DNA of 64,000 nucleotides, from the NCBI RefSeq assembly GCF_018614415.1, contig NZ_JAGGOO010000007.1:1-64000 (forward strand), read 5' to 3'. This DNA comes from Streptomyces sp. ISL-12. Lineage in GTDB: Bacteria > Actinomycetota > Actinomycetes > Streptomycetales > Streptomycetaceae. This document shows positions 61,703 to 64,000 of the stretch, in pieces; position 1 is the stretch's first letter; each line of letters opens with the position of its first letter. The translations under genes and the position numbers were made by a program. Below the pieces are notes generated by a model. The model was given only the letters and a program-made list of their open reading frames with translations. It did not search any database and had not been told where the DNA came from.

Positions 61703-62305
61703 TCAGTTCGGGCGGTCCTCCAGATACCGCGTGTGCGTCTCCTGGCGGCGCTCCTCCGTCTCCCGCAGCCGCGCGGCCAGCGCGGACGCCTCCTCGTGGA
61801 GCAGACCGAGCTGGCGTTCCAGATGCCGTTCCGGCGGCTCGCCGCCCGGCGTCATCCGGTGCCACCAGCGGGTGCGCAGATACGCGTCGACGGCCTCGGG
61901 GACGTCCTGCCGCACCGCCCGGGTCAGCGTGTGCACCCCCTCCGGGTCCTGGGCCAGCACCCCGGTGACCCAGCCCGGTTCCAGCAGCGCGCCGAGCAGC
62001 TCGGCCAGTTCGGTGAGGCGCCCGGCCGCCGCCGGCGGCAGGTCGGCGTCCGCGAGGTAGGCGCCGAGCCGCTCCCAGTCGGCGCGGATCTCGTCGAGCT
62101 GGGCGGACGGGTCGGGGAAGGCGGGCGGGGCGGGCCGCTCCGGCGGGGCGATCAGCGCGCCCGCGCCGTACAGACCGGCGACGACCACCGGCCAGTACGG
62201 TCCCGCGACCCCCGTGAAGGTCAGCACGAGCCCGGCGAGACCGCAGGCGCTGCCGGTCAGGTTCTTCCGGGACTCGACGTAGGCCCATGCCTTACTGGTA
62301 GCCAC
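61703..62305 (-). CDS. Small membrane protein of the TelA/VWA operon
   Basis: A 200-aa protein starting MATSKAWAYVESRKNLTGSACG, with two closely spaced transmembrane helices (about residues 17-52) followed by a soluble helical domain. A long coiled coil is likely near the C-terminus (ERHLERQLGLLHEEASALAARLRETEERRQ). I know no function. Its start overlaps the end of the VWA gene by 14 nt, so it is translated from the same message as that gene and the TelA-like gene upstream, and likely works with them. Confidence 0.75.
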   Translation of the reverse strand: MATSKAWAYVESRKNLTGSACGLAGLVLTFTGVAGPYWPVVVAGLYGAGALIAPPERPAPPAFPDPSAQLDEIRADWERLGAYLADADLPPAAAGRLTELAELLGALLEPGWVTGVLAQDPEGVHTLTRAVRQDVPEAVDAYLRTRWWHRMTPGGEPPERHLERQLGLLHEEASALAARLRETEERRQETHTRYLEDRPN

Positions 62306-63887
62306 GGATCTCCTCGAAGGCGCCGTCCAGCGACCCCTGCCGGGCGTCGAACAGCCGGCCGCCGGTCAGGTCGGCGATGTGCTCCAGCTCCGCCCGGTCG
62401 GAGTCGCCGAAGAGGATGGGGAAGACCGGGATCCGCCGCTGTTCGGCGGTGAGCGCGCGGTAGAAGCCGTCGAAGTCGGCCGCGTCGGCGCCGGTGGTGT
62501 TCTCGCCGTCCGTCATCAGCACGATCGACGTGAACGTGTCCTCGTCGCCGCCGAGGTGGCCGTACGCCTTCTCCAGCGAGGTGTAGACGGCGGTGTCGCC
62601 CGACGCGGTGAGCGCCTCGGTGTCCGCGCGGATCGCCGACAGGCCCCGCTCGGGATCCCCCGGGTCCACGACATGGGTGCGCACGCTCTTCACCTCCGAG
62701 CCGAACGGCATCAGCGTGACCTCCTCCCGTTCCCGGAAGTCGCCGGTCAGGCCGGTGAGCGCGGCCTTCAGGCCCGCCAGGCGGTCGCCCCGCATGGAAC
62801 CGGAGGTGTCCAGGACGTACACCGTGCGCGAGGGGCGGCGCAGTTCGTTCTCGTACGAGTCGAGCAGGCCGTCGGCGACGGAGCGGGTGCCGGGGAAGGG
62901 CAGTTCGCGGCGGCGTTCGGTGCCGAGACCGGCGGCGGGGGCGACGGAGGCGACGACCGGGCGGCGCAGGGTGGTGTCGGTGATCCGCCGCTGGAGCCGC
63001 TCGGTGCGCAGGGCGTCGGCCACCTTCCGGACGTCCTCGCGGGTCGCGGCGCCCGTGGACGCCAGAGAGGAGAGCGGGTAGTCGGCGGTGACGACGCCGT
63101 CGCGGGGGCGGATCACCGTCAGACCGTCGATGCCCTGGAGGACGGACTCGTAGTTGAGCAGCGCGTCGACGTTCCCGCGCCGCTCGTAGGCCGCCGCCAG
63201 CCAGCCCGAGGAGCCCGAGGTCAGCTGCTGGCCCTGGAAGAACTCCTTCAGCCGGGGCCGGGCCTCGCGCACGTCCGCGTCGGTGAGCGCCGCCTCGGCG
63301 CCGGAGAGCGCGGAGGCCACCGAGACCAGCGTGGCGAAGCCGGAGTTGGAGCGGGCCGGGTCGGTCATGCCGTACGTCAGCTTCCCGTCCGCGACGGCCT
63401 CCTCGACCTGGGACCAGGTGACACCGTCGGGCTTCCAGCCCAGCTCCCGCACCGTGGCGTCCCGTACGCCGATGGCGACCGGGCTGGTCATCACGGGCGT
63501 CTCGGAGACCACCTGCCGCGCGGCCTCGGGGCGCAGCCGCAGATAGTCGTTGGACGACAGCCACACGGCGTCGTACTGCCCGTCCGTCTTCCCCTTCGCC
63601 AGCATGTCGACGGCGTCGAGGGTGCCCATGGGGGTGAGGCGGACGGTGACGCCGGTGTCCTCGCGGACCTGCTCCAGCACCGGTGCCATGTCGGTCAGTT
63701 CGCTGGAGGCGAGGACGCGCAGCGTGCCGGGTTCGGCGGGGCCGGGGACGCCGGGGGTGGAGATGCCGGCGGCGGCGCCGTCGTCGTCGGTGGTGCAGGC
63801 GGTCAGCAGGGCGAGGGCGGCGGCGGTCAGACAGGCGGCGAGGGCGCGGCCACGCGGGCGGCGCTCCTCGGTACGACGGCGTCTCAT
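62292..63887 (-). CDS. Lipoprotein with solute-binding and VWA domains
   Basis: A 531-aa envelope protein. Arg-rich signal peptide with a lipobox-like LALLTAC (Cys near residue 31), then a periplasmic-type solute-binding domain (LRVLASSELTDMAPVLEQV ... AVWLSSNDYL ... TYGMTDPARSNSGFATLV), then a C-terminal von Willebrand factor A domain with the MIDAS motif DTSGSMRGDRL, SGDTAVYTSL and MTDGENTTG. The two domains suggest a ligand- and metal-dependent adhesion or scaffold role outside the membrane. Its ATG overlaps the TelA-like stop (ATGA), and its end overlaps the next gene by 14 nt, so all three form one operon. Confidence 0.88.
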   Translation of the reverse strand: MRRRRTEERRPRGRALAACLTAAALALLTACTTDDDGAAAGISTPGVPGPAEPGTLRVLASSELTDMAPVLEQVREDTGVTVRLTPMGTLDAVDMLAKGKTDGQYDAVWLSSNDYLRLRPEAARQVVSETPVMTSPVAIGVRDATVRELGWKPDGVTWSQVEEAVADGKLTYGMTDPARSNSGFATLVSVASALSGAEAALTDADVREARPRLKEFFQGQQLTSGSSGWLAAAYERRGNVDALLNYESVLQGIDGLTVIRPRDGVVTADYPLSSLASTGAATREDVRKVADALRTERLQRRITDTTLRRPVVASVAPAAGLGTERRRELPFPGTRSVADGLLDSYENELRRPSRTVYVLDTSGSMRGDRLAGLKAALTGLTGDFREREEVTLMPFGSEVKSVRTHVVDPGDPERGLSAIRADTEALTASGDTAVYTSLEKAYGHLGGDEDTFTSIVLMTDGENTTGADAADFDGFYRALTAEQRRIPVFPILFGDSDRAELEHIADLTGGRLFDARQGSLDGAFEEIRGYQ

Positions 63888-64000
63888 GCGAGACCGCCGT
63901 CCAGTGCGCCCTGCGAGCGGCTGCGCTCCAAGTAGCCGCTCGCCTGCTGGAGTTCGGCGGTCAGCGACTCGACCGTGGCCGCCATCGCCTCGGTGGCCCG
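63884..64000 (-). CDS. C-terminus of a TelA-like toxic-anion-resistance protein (partial)
   Basis: Only the last 38 residues are inside the window (RATEAMAATVESLTAELQQ then ASGYLERSRSQGALDGG), cut at 64000. The helical, Gln/Glu-rich end fits the TelA/KlaA family that often precedes VWA proteins, but so short a piece makes the family tentative. Its TGA overlaps the ATG of the VWA lipoprotein gene by 4 nt (ATGA), so the genes are translationally coupled. Confidence 0.5.
   Translation of the reverse strand, partial: RATEAMAATVESLTAELQQASGYLERSRSQGALDGGLA

Overview
The window reads as chromosomal DNA from a Streptomyces, very probably a close relative of the S. coelicolor group. The GC content is very high, there is strong G/C bias at third codon positions, GTG and TTG starts are common, and the families are typical of the genus: mycothiol amidase Mca, the biotin-dependent acyl-CoA carboxylase set AccA2/PccB/AccE, LAxTG surface protein, MmyB-type and DUF5753 regulators. 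From memory, the order of the conserved genes matches the S. coelicolor core region from about SCO4916 to the low SCO4980s. That match is recall, not a search. I saw no rRNA, tRNA, CRISPR array, insertion sequence, integrase or replication origin.

Left core, 1-25.3 kb. It opens with purine salvage (purine-nucleoside phosphorylase), a quinone-reductase-type LpdA and a DeoR regulator. The acyl-CoA carboxylase locus follows: AccA2 biotin carboxylase/carrier, then PccB, AccE, a tiny membrane protein and Maf, with the biotin ligase BirA divergent from pccB. Together these make and biotinylate the enzyme supplying malonyl- and methylmalonyl-CoA. Next come two nucleotide-second-messenger enzymes (class III adenylate cyclase; GAF-GGDEF diguanylate cyclase), a crotonase and histidine ammonia-lyase. 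An envelope block follows: sortase substrate, L,D-transpeptidase lipoprotein, MacB/FtsX-like exporter and a large secreted subtilase. The exporter and subtilase promoters share a direct-repeat motif.

Middle accessory part, about 25.3-41 kb. It holds a lower-GC island (hydrolase, 2-TM protein, anti-sigma-type ATPase, small protein, DUF5753 regulator), then three paralogous MmyB-like regulators each next to a different target gene (beta-propeller protein, SDR, alcohol dehydrogenase), a SnoaL-like gene flanked by two related palindromic terminators, a DUF5829-like secreted protein, MsrA, and a HEAT-protein/MerR-HEAT operon. Gene decay concentrates here: a MarR remnant, an amber-interrupted fragment and a frameshifted partial copy of a neighbouring DUF4291 gene.

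Right core, 40.7-64 kb. It contains cystathionine gamma-synthase, a sigma-factor-like gene with a small membrane partner, MarR, threonine dehydratase with an ACT domain, a DrrAB-type exporter, a multiply frameshifted remnant, GreA, DUF4307 and Mca, a membrane-associated STAND NTPase/TPR protein with an Arg in place of the Walker-A Lys, a YyaL-type thioredoxin-domain protein, a Mut7-C RNase, a frameshifted TetR gene carrying a 24-bp minisatellite, a PAQR/hemolysin III protein, GTP-dependent PEP carboxykinase, and an operon of a TelA-like protein, a solute-binding/VWA lipoprotein and a small membrane protein. The least-explained items are the CxxCHH-repeat membrane protein, the STAND protein, the TelA/VWA operon, the minisatellite and the paired palindromes.
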